Assembly (NCBI RefSeq): GCF_003610465.1
Contig: NZ_RAQI01000006.1
Span: 186,001 to 250,000 of the forward strand
Direction of reading: 5' to 3'
Origin: Xenorhabdus ehlersii
GTDB lineage: Bacteria > Pseudomonadota > Gammaproteobacteria > Enterobacterales > Enterobacteriaceae
DNA length: 64,000 nt
A model generated the notes under the pieces. It was not told the DNA's origin. It ran no database searches and was given only the letters and a program-made list of their open reading frames with translations. How positions within the stretch are numbered: the first letter of the stretch is position 1; every line of letters starts with the position of its first letter. Both the position numbers and the translations under genes were made by a program. Positions 49,392 through 59,033 of the stretch are shown piece by piece.

Positions 49392-49403
49392 TGTTTTTAT
49401 CGG

Positions 49404-49428
49404 GCAGCTCCGCATGGCAGGGAGCTGC
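49404..49428 (+). terminator. Hairpin after yfbS
   Basis: GCAGCTCC (49404-49411) and GGAGCTGC (49421-49428) make an 8-bp GC-rich stem, 12 bases past the yfbS stop. The T tract is poor, so termination is likely but may be inefficient. Confidence 0.55.
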
Positions 49429-49508
49429 GTTATGATTATAGTTTAATATTATTGAATATTTCTATAAGTAATGATTATAACTCCAAATGATTAGGGTCGG
49501 ATAATAAT

Positions 49509-50090
49509 CTATAAGCTAATTTCATCGAGGGAGAGGCTGAAACTTGGTACAAACACATCCATAAAATAATCCATTTCTTCACTGCGACGTTCTGCCAGTG
49601 TCTTATCCAATCGTTTTTTGGCTTGATTAAACTCAGTATTACCTGCTGAGAGTTCCTCCAGGCATTTCAAGTAAGCGCATAATGCATCAGCTTGCTTGAT
49701 AATATGGATTTCTTCTTCACTATGGTGATGCTCATCCAGGATGGTACGAAAATCACCCTGTAATTCAATCGGCAACATATCCAATAATTTTTGTTGGGCT
49801 ATTTTTTCTATTTTCTTATATTCATGGGCAATTTGGGGATTGTAGTACTTAATTGGCGTTGGCAAATCACCGGTGATGACTTCGCTGGCATCGTGATACA
49901 TTGCCAACAGGGCGATCCGTTCAGAATTGACATTGCCGTTGAATTTACGGTTTTTGATTATTGCCAAAGCGTGTGCGACAAAAGCAACCTGTAAACTGTG
50001 CTCTGAAACATTTTCTGTACGCACATTTCGCATAAGAGGCCAACGGCTAATTAATTTTAGGCGGGATAATTGGGCGAAAAAATGACTCAT
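49509..50090 (-). CDS. yfbR: 5'-deoxynucleotidase YfbR
   Basis: YfbR is an HD-domain phosphohydrolase that removes phosphate from deoxyribonucleoside 5'-monophosphates. The start at 50090, behind AGAGGAAACT, gives 193 residues (E. coli 199); an upstream start in the same frame is poorly placed. [35 protein letters not shown] carries the first metal-binding His and [16 protein letters not shown] the HD pair; the conserved LDEH and [15 protein letters not shown] are also intact. It lies on the same strand as alaA and downstream of it, with a terminator between. Confidence 0.94.
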   Translation of the reverse strand: MSHFFAQLSRLKLISRWPLMRNVRTENVSEHSLQVAFVAHALAIIKNRKFNGNVNSERIALLAMYHDASEVITGDLPTPIKYYNPQIAHEYKKIEKIAQQKLLDMLPIELQGDFRTILDEHHHSEEEIHIIKQADALCAYLKCLEELSAGNTEFNQAKKRLDKTLAERRSEEMDYFMDVFVPSFSLSLDEISL

Positions 50091-50260
50091 AGTTTCCTCT
50101 TGTAGCCAATTAATTTGTAGCAAAATTGTAGCGGAATAATATGATTAATTGTGAGCGGAGTATCTATAACTTGAAAAACAACGGGAATATTCACTCCTGG
50201 AAAATGCATTTATAGAAAAAATAGTGGCAAGTGAAGAAATAACTATTTACTTTGGAGAAG

Positions 50261-50300
50261 AGCCATCCCATTAATCTATTAATATTTAATGGGATTGGCT
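50261..50300 (-). terminator. Terminator after alaA
   Basis: AGCCATCCCATTAA (50261-50274) and TTAATGGGATTGGCT (50286-50300) form a long stem with a small internal mismatch, located 20 bp past the alaA stop on the minus strand. The T tract is weak. Confidence 0.65.
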
Positions 50301-50319
50301 TTAATAAGGAAGATTATGC

Positions 50320-51534
50320 TTATTGGCGATAGTTACCAATAAAACGGGCAAATTTTTCAATTGCCATTTGCAAGTCAGTGACATGTGGCAGGGTGACAAT
50401 ACGGAAATGGTCTGGATCTGGCCAGTTAAATGCGGTGCCCTGAACCAGTAAAACTTTTTCCTGTAGTAAGAGATCTAGTACCATTTTTTGATCATCATAA
50501 ATATTGAAACGTTTGGTGTCTATTTTCGGGAACATATAGAGAGCACCCATGGGTTTCACACAGGAAATCCCAGGGATCTGGTTAATTAGTTCCCATGCAC
50601 GGTTGCGTTGTTCATAAAGTCTGCCACCTGGAAAAATAAATTCACTGATGCTTTGATAACCACCTAATGCTGTTTGGATTGCGTGCTGCATTGGCACATT
50701 GGCACAAAGGCGCATTGATGCCAGCATTTCTAATCCTTCAATATAATCCTTGGCCTGCTTTTTAGGACCATTCAGTACCATCCAGCCTTGACGGAAACCG
50801 GCAACGCGATAGGTTTTGGACAGACCATTAAAAGTAACAGTAAAGAGATCAGGCGCTAATGCTGCGATGGAGTGGTGCTGGGCATCATCGTACAGGATTT
50901 TGTCGTAAATCTCGTCAGCAAAAATAATCAGATTATGCTGGCGGGCGATTTCTACTATTTCCAGCAACAACTCTTTGCTATATACCGCGCCGGTTGGGTT
51001 ATTCGGGTTAATAATAACGATACCACGGGTACGTGGGGTAATTTTACGGCGTATATCGTCTAAGTCAGGAAACCAGCCCTGTTGCTCATCACATAGATAG
51101 TGGACGGCATTGCCGCTGGAAAGTGATACTGCCGCAGTCCAAAGAGGGTAGTCAGGCGCAGGAACCAACATTTCGTCCCCGGTATTCAACAGGGCCTGCA
51201 TGGATTGAACGATAAGTTCAGAAACACCATTACCAATAAAGATATCTTCAACGGTAACATCCAGCATATTTCTGGCTTGATAATGCTGCATGATTGCCTT
51301 ACGCGCTGAATACAATCCTTTTGAATCAGAGTAACCCTGGGCTGTTGGCAGATTACGGATAACATCGACTAAAATTTCATCAGGTGCTTCAAATCCGAAT
51401 GGCGCCGGATTGCCAATGTTTAATTTCAGTACCTTATTACCTTCTTCTTCGAGTCGTTTAGCTTCTTTGAGGGTATTTCCTCGAATGTCATAGCAGACAT
51501 TATCTAATTTACTGGATTTATTAATGGAAAACAT
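50320..51534 (-). CDS. alaA: Alanine aminotransferase AlaA (YfbQ)
   Basis: AlaA is a PLP-dependent class I/II aminotransferase that makes alanine from pyruvate and glutamate. The 404-residue protein (E. coli 405) shows LNIGNPAPFGFEAPDEI, the NPNNPTGAVYS motif, FADEIYDKILYD with the pyridine-binding Asp, and the Schiff-base lysine in FNGLSKTYRVAGFRQGW. The C-terminal FRIVTLPHV contains the carboxylate-binding Arg. It is transcribed away from lrhA across a gap of about 800 bp. It is cytosolic. Confidence 0.95.
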   Translation of the reverse strand: MFSINKSSKLDNVCYDIRGNTLKEAKRLEEEGNKVLKLNIGNPAPFGFEAPDEILVDVIRNLPTAQGYSDSKGLYSARKAIMQHYQARNMLDVTVEDIFIGNGVSELIVQSMQALLNTGDEMLVPAPDYPLWTAAVSLSSGNAVHYLCDEQQGWFPDLDDIRRKITPRTRGIVIINPNNPTGAVYSKELLLEIVEIARQHNLIIFADEIYDKILYDDAQHHSIAALAPDLFTVTFNGLSKTYRVAGFRQGWMVLNGPKKQAKDYIEGLEMLASMRLCANVPMQHAIQTALGGYQSISEFIFPGGRLYEQRNRAWELINQIPGISCVKPMGALYMFPKIDTKRFNIYDDQKMVLDLLLQEKVLLVQGTAFNWPDPDHFRIVTLPHVTDLQMAIEKFARFIGNYRQ

Positions 51535-52332
51535 AGGGCGCCTTGACCTCTTTGGTAAAATGGATACTACCCGGCATAAAAAGTATGATGATCAATGTAC
51601 TCTTCTCAGTCTATATTTTGAAGAGGCTTTGATATCTTTGGTTAAAATGGTTGTTTTAAGAATAAATGAATAAGTTTGCTCTCTGAATTATTGTATTTTA
51701 TTGGTGTTTTATTTCACTTATGTGTGTTAGGTTAGAATTAAATTTTTCATAATGACGGGTTTTTAGTTGGCAAGAGAGACAGGAGATGACATTTTGACGC
51801 GGTTTTTGGGTTCATTTGTCGTTTTTTTCAGGAACCCCAAATTGTCAATAAAAGTAAGAAGATTTGTATAATGTATTCTTATAATTTATCTTTATTGACC
51901 TAAAGTTAATTTAGGTTTTTATCATAGGATACTTTGACAAATTTTTTGAGTTTTTACCCATAGCATTTTTGGGCCTATTCAATAAAAATGTTAATTTATT
52001 AAAAATTCTAATACTATCTGATAATGTTAAGTGTTCCTGATTCAGATTAGGTTATTCTTTGAAGCAAGTCAGAAAAAGGATATTTGTACTGGAAATTCGT
52101 GATTATGTGATGTAAATAGGGTTTTATCTCTGACTTATTTTGGGATTGCATAATTTTTGTTAAGAAAGGAGAAAATAAAACCCATGATGATTTAAATAGT
52201 AAAAAAATGCAGTAAACCTTTGCCCTATTTAATAGAGTAGAGTAATGTCACAATTGGTATTATTTGATACTGCTGAAGTAAAAACACCAGGTTAGTTAGT
52301 AATTAAAATCAAAAAAAAGTGATGAATAAACA
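51535..52332. promoter_or_regulatory. Long intergenic region alaA / lrhA
   Basis: This AT-rich region of 798 bp separates the divergent genes alaA and lrhA. No open frame with family likeness and no RNA gene was seen. A near-direct repeat (CTTTGGTAAAATGG near 51550 and CTTTGGTTAAAATGG near 51637) lies in the alaA leader. In enterics the lrhA upstream region is long and binds regulators, including LrhA itself; the size here fits that pattern, but no specific site can be named. Confidence 0.4.
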
Positions 52333-53325
52333 ATGATAAATGCAAATCGTCAGATAATAAACCTCGATCTCGATCTGCTAAGAACTTTTGTTGCTGTTGC
52401 TGACTTAAATACTTTTGCAGCAGCAGCGGCAGCTGTTTCTAGAACGCAGTCAGCTGTGAGTCAGCAAATGCAGCGGTTGGAACATCTCGTGGGGAGAGAG
52501 TTGTTTGCTCGTCACGGCCGCAATAAGCTTCTGACCGAACATGGTCTTCAACTTCTTGGTTACGCACGCCAAATTCTGCGTGCCAATGACGATGCAACAG
52601 CATCATTAACTTACAATGATGCAGACGGTGAATTGAGAATAGGTGTATCAGATGACGCTGTTGATACACTGCTTCCTTTCTTATTGAACCGTATTGCCTC
52701 TGTCTATCCACGTGTGGCTGTTGATGTGCGTATTAAGCGCGCTCAGTTTATCGAAAGCATGTTGGATAACCATGAGATTGATTTGGCAGTAACCACAGCA
52801 AAAATCAACCACCATCCTAAAACGCTCTTACGTTCTTCGCCTGTTTTATGGCACTGTGCACCAGATTTCCAATTACAGACGAATGAACCTGTACCGTTGG
52901 TAGTGATGGATGAAACCAACCCTTTCCGCCAGATCGCTCAGGAAACGTTGGATATGTCAGGTATTTCATGGCGTATTGCGTATGAAGCTGCTTCCTTGTC
53001 CGCTGTTCGCGCGGCTGTGAATGCAGAAGTCGGTATTACCGCTCGCCCTCTGGAAATGCAGAATGCGGACCTGAGAATTTTAGGTGAAATTGAAGGATTA
53101 CCACGTCTGCCGGAAATCCAATTCTTCTTATATCGTAATAGTAATGAACAGAATGAATCTGTTCTGACTGTTTTTGATGCAATAGAAAATAAGAAAACAC
53201 CTTATACTGTAACAGCAGTTGAATCTGATGAATCCGACGAAATGGATGAATCTATCGACACGATTGAACCTATCAAATCAACTGAAACAGTTGATGAAAA
53301 TTCCGTTGAAAATATAGACGAATAA
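52333..53325 (+). CDS. lrhA: LysR-type regulator LrhA (HexA/PecT family)
   Basis: LrhA is a global LysR-family transcription factor; relatives repress motility, and in insect-pathogenic relatives HexA/LrhA affects virulence and secondary metabolism. The winged helix-turn-helix is at about residues 10-70 (INLDLDLLRTFVAVADLNTF, then SRTQSAVSQQMQRLE), nearly identical to E. coli LrhA. The effector domain follows (about 95-290). The protein has 330 residues against 312 in E. coli. The last roughly 35 residues form an acidic Asp/Glu/Ser-rich tail (VESDESDEMDESIDTIEP onwards) not present in E. coli. A perfect hairpin follows the stop. It sits just upstream of the nuo operon, as in E. coli. Confidence 0.93.
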   Translation: MINANRQIINLDLDLLRTFVAVADLNTFAAAAAAVSRTQSAVSQQMQRLEHLVGRELFARHGRNKLLTEHGLQLLGYARQILRANDDATASLTYNDADGELRIGVSDDAVDTLLPFLLNRIASVYPRVAVDVRIKRAQFIESMLDNHEIDLAVTTAKINHHPKTLLRSSPVLWHCAPDFQLQTNEPVPLVVMDETNPFRQIAQETLDMSGISWRIAYEAASLSAVRAAVNAEVGITARPLEMQNADLRILGEIEGLPRLPEIQFFLYRNSNEQNESVLTVFDAIENKKTPYTVTAVESDESDEMDESIDTIEPIKSTETVDENSVENIDE

Positions 53326-53341
53326 GTATTATGTGTTTTAT

Positions 53342-53380
53342 AGGCTAATATTTCCATTTTATTTATGGAAATATTAGCCT
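53342..53380 (+). terminator. Terminator hairpin after lrhA
   Basis: A perfect 16-bp inverted repeat AGGCTAATATTTCCAT / ATGGAAATATTAGCCT (53342-53357 and 53365-53380) with a 7-base T-rich loop lies 16 bp after the lrhA stop. Confidence 0.8.
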
Positions 53381-54034
53381 GTTGTTAATTACTTATTAAT
53401 AATCCTCCCAAGTTTTCATTTCTATTTCTGATATTTCTAATAAGAAATATACCCTACTAATTTTCCTATACCTTTCGAATTTTAGTTAAAAGAATGTTGC
53501 TCTGTTAACAAATTTCATTTTCCTAACTTGATAAAATAAAACCATTTTCAGAAATAGCTCGCTTATTACACTTTAATCGTTCTTTCTAGAAACAATTCAT
53601 TAAGGGTTGAATAAATTACATTCAAGTGTTGAATGTTTTTCAATGAAATTGTGCACTTGATCATAAAAATACTCCGAGCAGTACAGTGGAAAGACAGGTT
53701 TTTCCTGCGATAATGGTGTAGTAAAGTCGAGTTATCGGTTAGACTAGTTATGTCAGGAAGATTGTTTTTTGTACGACTGACACGTTTTAGCGGCATATCA
53801 GCACAATCCGTTAATTAATGGTTTGTGGTTTGTAAACAAATATGCAAGTGGTTTTGCCGTTATGGCAAATTTTGTTGAGAGGAATAAAAACCAAGATGAT
53901 TCAAGCTATAAGATGCATTGATTAGCGTTGTTTCAGATTTGGTTATTATCCCTTCCCATGAATCGATGTGGTGCAACACTGCCGGCAAAAAGAGCAGACA
54001 CCTTGACACCACTTTTGATGAGTAAGCAACGAGT
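53381..54034. promoter_or_regulatory. Intergenic region upstream of the nuo operon
   Basis: This AT-rich region of about 650 bp between the lrhA terminator and nuoA must contain the nuo promoter(s) and a leader. No gene is supported: a 76-codon minus-strand frame at 53566-53796 has no family likeness. A GAGAGGAAT element at 53876 lies too far from nuoA to be its ribosome-binding site. No site for FNR, ArcA or NarL could be named with confidence by eye. Confidence 0.4.
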
Positions 54035-54499
54035 ATGTCTACATCCACTGGAATTTTAGCCCATCACTGGGCATTCGCGGTTTTTCTAATAGGTGCTCTT
54101 GGTTTGTGCGCATTCATGTTACTGGGTGGGTACTTCATGGGGGGCAGGGCGAAAGCCAGGGCAAAACACATACCTTATGAATCAGGTATCGATTCTGTCG
54201 GCAGTGCACGTTTACGTTTGTCGGCGAAGTTTTATCTGGTTGCCATGTTCTTTGTTATCTTCGACATTGAAGTCCTTTACTTGTATGCATGGGCCGTCTC
54301 AATCAAAGAGAGCGGTTGGCTAGGCTTTGCCGAAGCAAGCATTTTCATTTTGGTGTTATTGGCAGGTTTGGTTTATCTGGCGCGCATTGGGGCGTTGGAT
54401 TGGACGCCAGCACGTTCAAAACGTCAGGTCAGTAAACCGAGTGCGGATACTTATATCAACACTACTGGCAATCATACCAACAACAGTCACATGCAGTAA
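54035..54499 (+). CDS. nuoA: NADH-quinone oxidoreductase subunit A
   Basis: NuoA is a membrane subunit of respiratory complex I near the quinone cavity. The 154-residue protein has three membrane helices (about 13-37, 67-89 and 98-119). The conserved loop [22 protein letters not shown] and [15 protein letters not shown], with its acidic pair, are family signatures. It is the first gene of the nuo operon, with the regulator lrhA upstream. The C-terminal tail after WTPARSKR is hydrophilic and poorly conserved. nuoB follows after 15 bp. Confidence 0.96.
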   Translation: MSTSTGILAHHWAFAVFLIGALGLCAFMLLGGYFMGGRAKARAKHIPYESGIDSVGSARLRLSAKFYLVAMFFVIFDIEVLYLYAWAVSIKESGWLGFAEASIFILVLLAGLVYLARIGALDWTPARSKRQVSKPSADTYINTTGNHTNNSHMQ

Positions 54500-54514
54500 T
54501 AGCGAGGTATAAAG

Positions 54515-55189
54515 ATGGATTATACGCTCACCCGCATAGATCCGAACGGTGAGAATGACCGTTATCCCCTGCAAAAACAGGAAACTGTCAGCGACCCCTT
54601 GGAGCAACATGTTCACCGAAGTGTCTATATGGGGAAATTGGAACATGCTCTGCATAATATGGTGAATTGGGGGAGGAAAAATTCCTTGTGGCCCTATAAC
54701 TTCGGGCTTTCTTGCTGCTACGTGGAAATGGTGACGTCATTTACCGCTGTTCACGATGTTGCGCGTTTTGGTGCAGAAGTATTGCGAGCATCTCCCCGTC
54801 AGGCTGATTTCATGGTGATTTCCGGAACCTGTTTCGTCAAAATGGCGCCCGTCATTCAACGCCTGTACGACCAATTGCTGGAACCGAAATGGGTCATTTC
54901 AATGGGAGCCTGTGCAAACTCCGGAGGTATGTACGATATTTACTCCGTAGTTCAAGGGGTTGATAAGTTTATCCCTGTCGATGTTTATATTCCTGGCTGC
55001 CCTCCTCGCCCAGAAGCCTATATGCAGGCGCTTCTGCTGTTGCAGGAGTCCATAGGCAAAGAACGACGCCCACTGTCATGGGTGGTTGGCGATCAGGGAG
55101 TTTACCGTGCCAATATGCAATCAGAAAGAGAAAGAAAACGCGGTGAACGGATTGCAGTGAAAAATCTGCGTACTCCAGACGAAATTTAA
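54515..55189 (+). CDS. nuoB: NADH-quinone oxidoreductase subunit B
   Basis: NuoB is the PSST subunit of complex I and carries the terminal [4Fe-4S] cluster N2 that passes electrons to quinone. The four cysteine ligands are visible in [19 protein letters not shown] and PGCPPRPEA, with [11 protein letters not shown] between. It has 224 residues (E. coli 220). A GAGG ribosome-binding site precedes the ATG. It belongs to the peripheral arm on the cytoplasmic face. Confidence 0.97.
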   Translation: MDYTLTRIDPNGENDRYPLQKQETVSDPLEQHVHRSVYMGKLEHALHNMVNWGRKNSLWPYNFGLSCCYVEMVTSFTAVHDVARFGAEVLRASPRQADFMVISGTCFVKMAPVIQRLYDQLLEPKWVISMGACANSGGMYDIYSVVQGVDKFIPVDVYIPGCPPRPEAYMQALLLLQESIGKERRPLSWVVGDQGVYRANMQSERERKRGERIAVKNLRTPDEI

Positions 55190-55263
55190 GGCTTTTAGCC
55201 ATATAGCGTAACCAGAGCAATGTGTTGCGATCACAAAAACCTGATCAAGCGTTGTGGTGAAGA

Positions 55264-57063
55264 ATGATGACAGATCAGATAGCGCAAGAAAGCGCCCGGC
55301 CTGCTTGGACAACACGCGATCATCTTGATGATCCTGTTGTCAGCGAGCTTAACCGTCAATTTGGCCCGGATGCCTTTACCATCCAGCCGACCCGTACAGG
55401 TATGCCAGTTGTTTGGGTTAAGCGGGAGCAGTTACTGAAAGTAATAACATTTCTGAGAAAATTGCCCAAACCCTATGTCATGCTGTTTGACTTGCATGGT
55501 GTTGATGAGCGTCAGCGCTCTCACCGAGAAGGCTTACCGGCGGCGGATTTTTCGGTGTTTTATCACCTCCTTTCCATTGAGCGTAACCGTGACATCATGC
55601 TGAAAGTCGCGCTCACTGAACAAGACCTGAATATCCCCACAACTACATCGATTTTCCCAAATGCCAATTGGTATGAGCGTGAAACGTGGGAAATGTTTGG
55701 CATTACATTTAACGGCCATCCAAATTTGCGTCGTATCTTGATGCCACCGACATGGGAAGGTCATCCGTTGCGCAAGGAATATTCTGCGCGTGCCACGGAA
55801 TTTGATCCTTTCGTATTGACTAAGCAGAAAGAAGATCTGGAAATGGAAGCGCTGACTTTCAAACCAGAAGAGTGGGGCATGAAGCGCGGCACCGATAATG
55901 AGGACTTCATGTTCCTTAACCTCGGCCCAAACCATCCTTCTGCTCACGGTGCGTTCCGCATTATTTTGCAACTTGATGGTGAAGAAATCGTCGATTGTGT
56001 TCCCGATATCGGCTATCACCATCGTGGTGCCGAAAAGATGGGGGAACGTCAGTCATGGCACAGCTATATCCCTTATACCGATCGCATCGAATATTTGGGG
56101 GGATGTGTTAACGAAATGCCTTATGTGCTGGCGGTTGAGAAACTAGCAGGCATTGAAGTCCCCGACCGAGTGAAAACAATTCGTGTCATGTTGTCCGAAC
56201 TATTCCGCATTAATAGCCATCTGCTTTATATCAGTACATTTATCCAAGACGTTGGTGCGATGACGCCTGTCTTCTTTGCTTTTACTGACCGACAGAAAGT
56301 TTACGATGTCGTCGAGGCGATTACTGGATTTCGTATGCATCCGGCATGGTTCCGAATCGGTGGTGTTGCTCATGATTTGCCGCGTGGTTGGGACAAACTC
56401 TTGCGTGAATTGTTGGACTGGCTGCCGAAACGTTTGAATTCCTATGTCAAGGCAGCGCTGAAAAACAGTGTCCTGAAAGGGCGTTCTGTTGGGGTAGCGG
56501 CCTATAATGCTAAACAGGCTTTGGACTGGGGGGTTACTGGTGCGGGGCTGCGTGCCACTGGCATTAGTTTTGACGTACGTAAATGGCGCCCTTATTCCGG
56601 TTATGAAAACTTCGATTTTGAAGTACCAACAGGCTACAACGGTGATTGCTATGACCGGGTAATGTTGAAAGTGGAAGAAATCCGTCAGAGTCTGCGCATC
56701 CTTGAGCAGTGCCTGAAAAATATGCCGGAAGGACCATTTAAGGCGGATCATCCACTGACTACGCCGCCACCGAGGGAACGGACTTTGCAGCACATCGAAA
56801 CCATGATTAACCACTTCCTGCAAGTCTCATGGGGGCCGGTCATGCCTGCTAATGAATCATTCCAGATGATCGAAGCGACTAAGGGTATCAACAGTTATTA
56901 CCTGACCAGTGATGGTAGCACTATGAGCTACCGTACCCGCATCCGTACACCAAGTTTTGCTCACTTACAGCAAATTCCATCGGTGATCCGCGGCAGTCTG
57001 GTTTCTGACCTTATCGTCTATCTGGGCAGTATCGATTTTGTTATGTCTGATGTGGATCGCTAA
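55264..57063 (+). CDS. nuoCD: NADH-quinone oxidoreductase fused subunits C and D
   Basis: This is a fusion of the 30-kDa (NuoC) and 49-kDa (NuoD) subunits, the arrangement normal for enterobacteria; NuoD forms the quinone site with NuoB. The 599-residue protein has the NuoC signature [22 protein letters not shown] (about 135-160) and, from about residue 210, the NuoD part with [24 protein letters not shown] and [14 protein letters not shown]. Two consecutive ATGs open the gene at 55264. A 74-bp gap separates it from nuoB and 2 bp from nuoE. Confidence 0.97.
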   Translation: MMTDQIAQESARPAWTTRDHLDDPVVSELNRQFGPDAFTIQPTRTGMPVVWVKREQLLKVITFLRKLPKPYVMLFDLHGVDERQRSHREGLPAADFSVFYHLLSIERNRDIMLKVALTEQDLNIPTTTSIFPNANWYERETWEMFGITFNGHPNLRRILMPPTWEGHPLRKEYSARATEFDPFVLTKQKEDLEMEALTFKPEEWGMKRGTDNEDFMFLNLGPNHPSAHGAFRIILQLDGEEIVDCVPDIGYHHRGAEKMGERQSWHSYIPYTDRIEYLGGCVNEMPYVLAVEKLAGIEVPDRVKTIRVMLSELFRINSHLLYISTFIQDVGAMTPVFFAFTDRQKVYDVVEAITGFRMHPAWFRIGGVAHDLPRGWDKLLRELLDWLPKRLNSYVKAALKNSVLKGRSVGVAAYNAKQALDWGVTGAGLRATGISFDVRKWRPYSGYENFDFEVPTGYNGDCYDRVMLKVEEIRQSLRILEQCLKNMPEGPFKADHPLTTPPPRERTLQHIETMINHFLQVSWGPVMPANESFQMIEATKGINSYYLTSDGSTMSYRTRIRTPSFAHLQQIPSVIRGSLVSDLIVYLGSIDFVMSDVDR

Positions 57064-57065
57064 CG

Positions 57066-57611
57066 ATGCAAAGTGAATTTAACGCAAACAAGCAAGCACG
57101 CCTTGATGTGGTTAACGTAACGGACGCTCAGACACTGGATAAGTTTGTATTGAGTGCTGACGAACGTAATGCTATTGAGCAGGAAAAACACCACTACGAA
57201 GATCCGCGTGCTGCGTCAATCGAAGCACTGAAAATTGTACAAAAGCAGCGTGGCTGGGTGCCTGATGGTGCCATTTATGCCATTGCTGAGGTATTGGATA
57301 TCCCGGCCAGTGACGTGGAAGGTGTAGCGACGTTTTACAGCCAGATTTATCGGCAGCCAGTGGGACGCCACATTATCCGTTACTGTGACAGTGTTGTATG
57401 TCACATCACGGGCTATCAGGGTGTTCAGGCAGCGATAGAATCGTGTTTGAACATTCGTCCGGGGCAAACCACGGCAGATGGGCGTTTCACATTGTTACCC
57501 ACTTGCTGCTTGGGTAACTGTGACAAGGGACCAACGATGATGATTGATGAGGACACCCACAGTTACGTGAAACCCGAAGAAATTGAAAAATTACTGGAGC
57601 AATATCCATGA
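57066..57611 (+). CDS. nuoE: NADH-quinone oxidoreductase subunit E
   Basis: NuoE is a thioredoxin-fold subunit of the NADH dehydrogenase module that binds the [2Fe-2S] cluster N1a. The four cysteines are in [12 protein letters not shown] (the C-x4-C pair) and [13 protein letters not shown] (the second pair). [17 protein letters not shown] is a family signature. It has 181 residues (E. coli 166), with a longer N-terminus (an in-frame later start is possible). It overlaps nuoF by four bases, consistent with translational coupling. Confidence 0.95.
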   Translation: MQSEFNANKQARLDVVNVTDAQTLDKFVLSADERNAIEQEKHHYEDPRAASIEALKIVQKQRGWVPDGAIYAIAEVLDIPASDVEGVATFYSQIYRQPVGRHIIRYCDSVVCHITGYQGVQAAIESCLNIRPGQTTADGRFTLLPTCCLGNCDKGPTMMIDEDTHSYVKPEEIEKLLEQYP

Positions 57612-58972
57612 CAACGCATTCAGGAGTGAAAGAAATTATCCGCACAGCGGAAACTCATCCCCTGACATGGCGGTTGCGTGATGACCAACAACCTGTCTGG
57701 CTGGATGAATACCGAAGCCAAAATGGTTACAAAGGAGCCGAAAAAGCACTGAAGGGCATGGCTCCTGATGAAATTACCGCATTAGTTAAAGATGCTGGCT
57801 TAAAAGGTCGTGGTGGTGCAGGCTTCTCAACCGGCTTGAAATGGAGTCTGATGCCGAAAGACGAAAGTATGAATATCCGCTATTTGTTGTGTAATGCGGA
57901 TGAGATGGAGCCGGGCACTTACAAAGACCGCCTATTGATGGAGCAACTGCCTCATTTGTTGGTGGAAGGCATGTTAATCAGTGCCTTTGCATTGAAAGCC
58001 TATCGCGGCTACATCTTCCTACGTGGTGAGTATGTTGAAGCGGCTGTCCATTTACGCAAAGCAATAGAGGAAGCTAAAGCTGCTGGATTGCTTGGCAAGA
58101 ACATTTTGGGCAGTGGTTTTGATTTTGAACTGTTTGTTCATACTGGCGCAGGTCGTTATATCTGTGGTGAAGAAACCGCTTTGATTAACTCCCTTGAAGG
58201 ACGCCGGGCAAACCCTCGTTCAAAACCCCCATTTCCTGCGACAGCTGGCGTATGGGGCAAACCTACGTGCGTCAACAACGTCGAAACATTGTGCAACGTT
58301 CCTGCAATTCTTGAACATGGGAAAGAGTGGTATATCGGTTTGAGTGCCGGCAAAAGTACAGATGCCGGTACCAAACTGATGGGCTTTTCTGGTCGGGTCA
58401 AAAATCCAGGTCTTTGGGAATTACCTTTTGGCACAACAGCCCGTGAAATTCTTGAAGAGTATGCGGGAGGAATGCGTGATGGCCTGAAATTCAAGGCATG
58501 GCAACCCGGAGGGGCAGGAACCGATTTCCTGACAGCAGACCATTTAGATCTGCCGATGGATTTTGAGCATATCGCCAAAGCGGGTAGCCGATTGGGAACC
58601 GCACTGGCAATGGCGGTGGATCATGAGATCAATATGGTTTCCCTGACCCGCAATCTTGAAGAATTCTTCGCTCGTGAATCTTGTGGCTGGTGTACACCAT
58701 GCCGTGATGGTTTGCCGTGGAGTGTCAAAATCCTCAGGGCTATTGAGAGTGGCAAAGGCCAGCCAGGTGATATTGAAACATTAGAACAACTCTGTCGTTT
58801 TCTTGGCCCGGGCAAAACGTTTTGTGCTCATGCGCCAGGTGCTGTGGAACCTTTGCAGAGTGCTATTAAATATTTCCGTGAAGAGTTTGAAGCGGGAATT
58901 GTCACCAAAGATTATGGCAATACCAACCTGATTGCGGGTATTCAACCAAACCTGCTCAACCAGCGTTGGTAA
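57608..58972 (+). CDS. nuoF: NADH-quinone oxidoreductase subunit F
   Basis: NuoF carries the NADH site, FMN and the [4Fe-4S] cluster N3, where electrons enter complex I. The glycine-rich [20 protein letters not shown] loop binds [18 protein letters not shown] is in the FMN region, and [12 protein letters not shown] with the later [11 protein letters not shown] supplies the four cluster cysteines. It has 454 residues (E. coli 445). The start overlaps the nuoE stop. A small hairpin (CCTGCC/GGCAGG near 59000) lies between it and nuoG. Confidence 0.97.
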   Translation: MTTHSGVKEIIRTAETHPLTWRLRDDQQPVWLDEYRSQNGYKGAEKALKGMAPDEITALVKDAGLKGRGGAGFSTGLKWSLMPKDESMNIRYLLCNADEMEPGTYKDRLLMEQLPHLLVEGMLISAFALKAYRGYIFLRGEYVEAAVHLRKAIEEAKAAGLLGKNILGSGFDFELFVHTGAGRYICGEETALINSLEGRRANPRSKPPFPATAGVWGKPTCVNNVETLCNVPAILEHGKEWYIGLSAGKSTDAGTKLMGFSGRVKNPGLWELPFGTTAREILEEYAGGMRDGLKFKAWQPGGAGTDFLTADHLDLPMDFEHIAKAGSRLGTALAMAVDHEINMVSLTRNLEEFFARESCGWCTPCRDGLPWSVKILRAIESGKGQPGDIETLEQLCRFLGPGKTFCAHAPGAVEPLQSAIKYFREEFEAGIVTKDYGNTNLIAGIQPNLLNQRW

Positions 58973-59033
58973 CAAACAGTGCTAATTTTTGATTAACGCC
59001 TGCCACGGCAGGCCATTGGGAAGCATGCTGACT

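Noticed and set aside
53566..53796. 76-codon minus-strand frame upstream of nuoA
   Set aside because: No family likeness and no clear ribosome-binding site; lies in the probable nuo promoter region.
58999..59012. Small hairpin between nuoF and nuoG (CCTGCC/GGCAGG) as a terminator
   Set aside because: Six-bp stem with a 2-base gap and no T tract; more likely a minor mRNA structure inside the operon.
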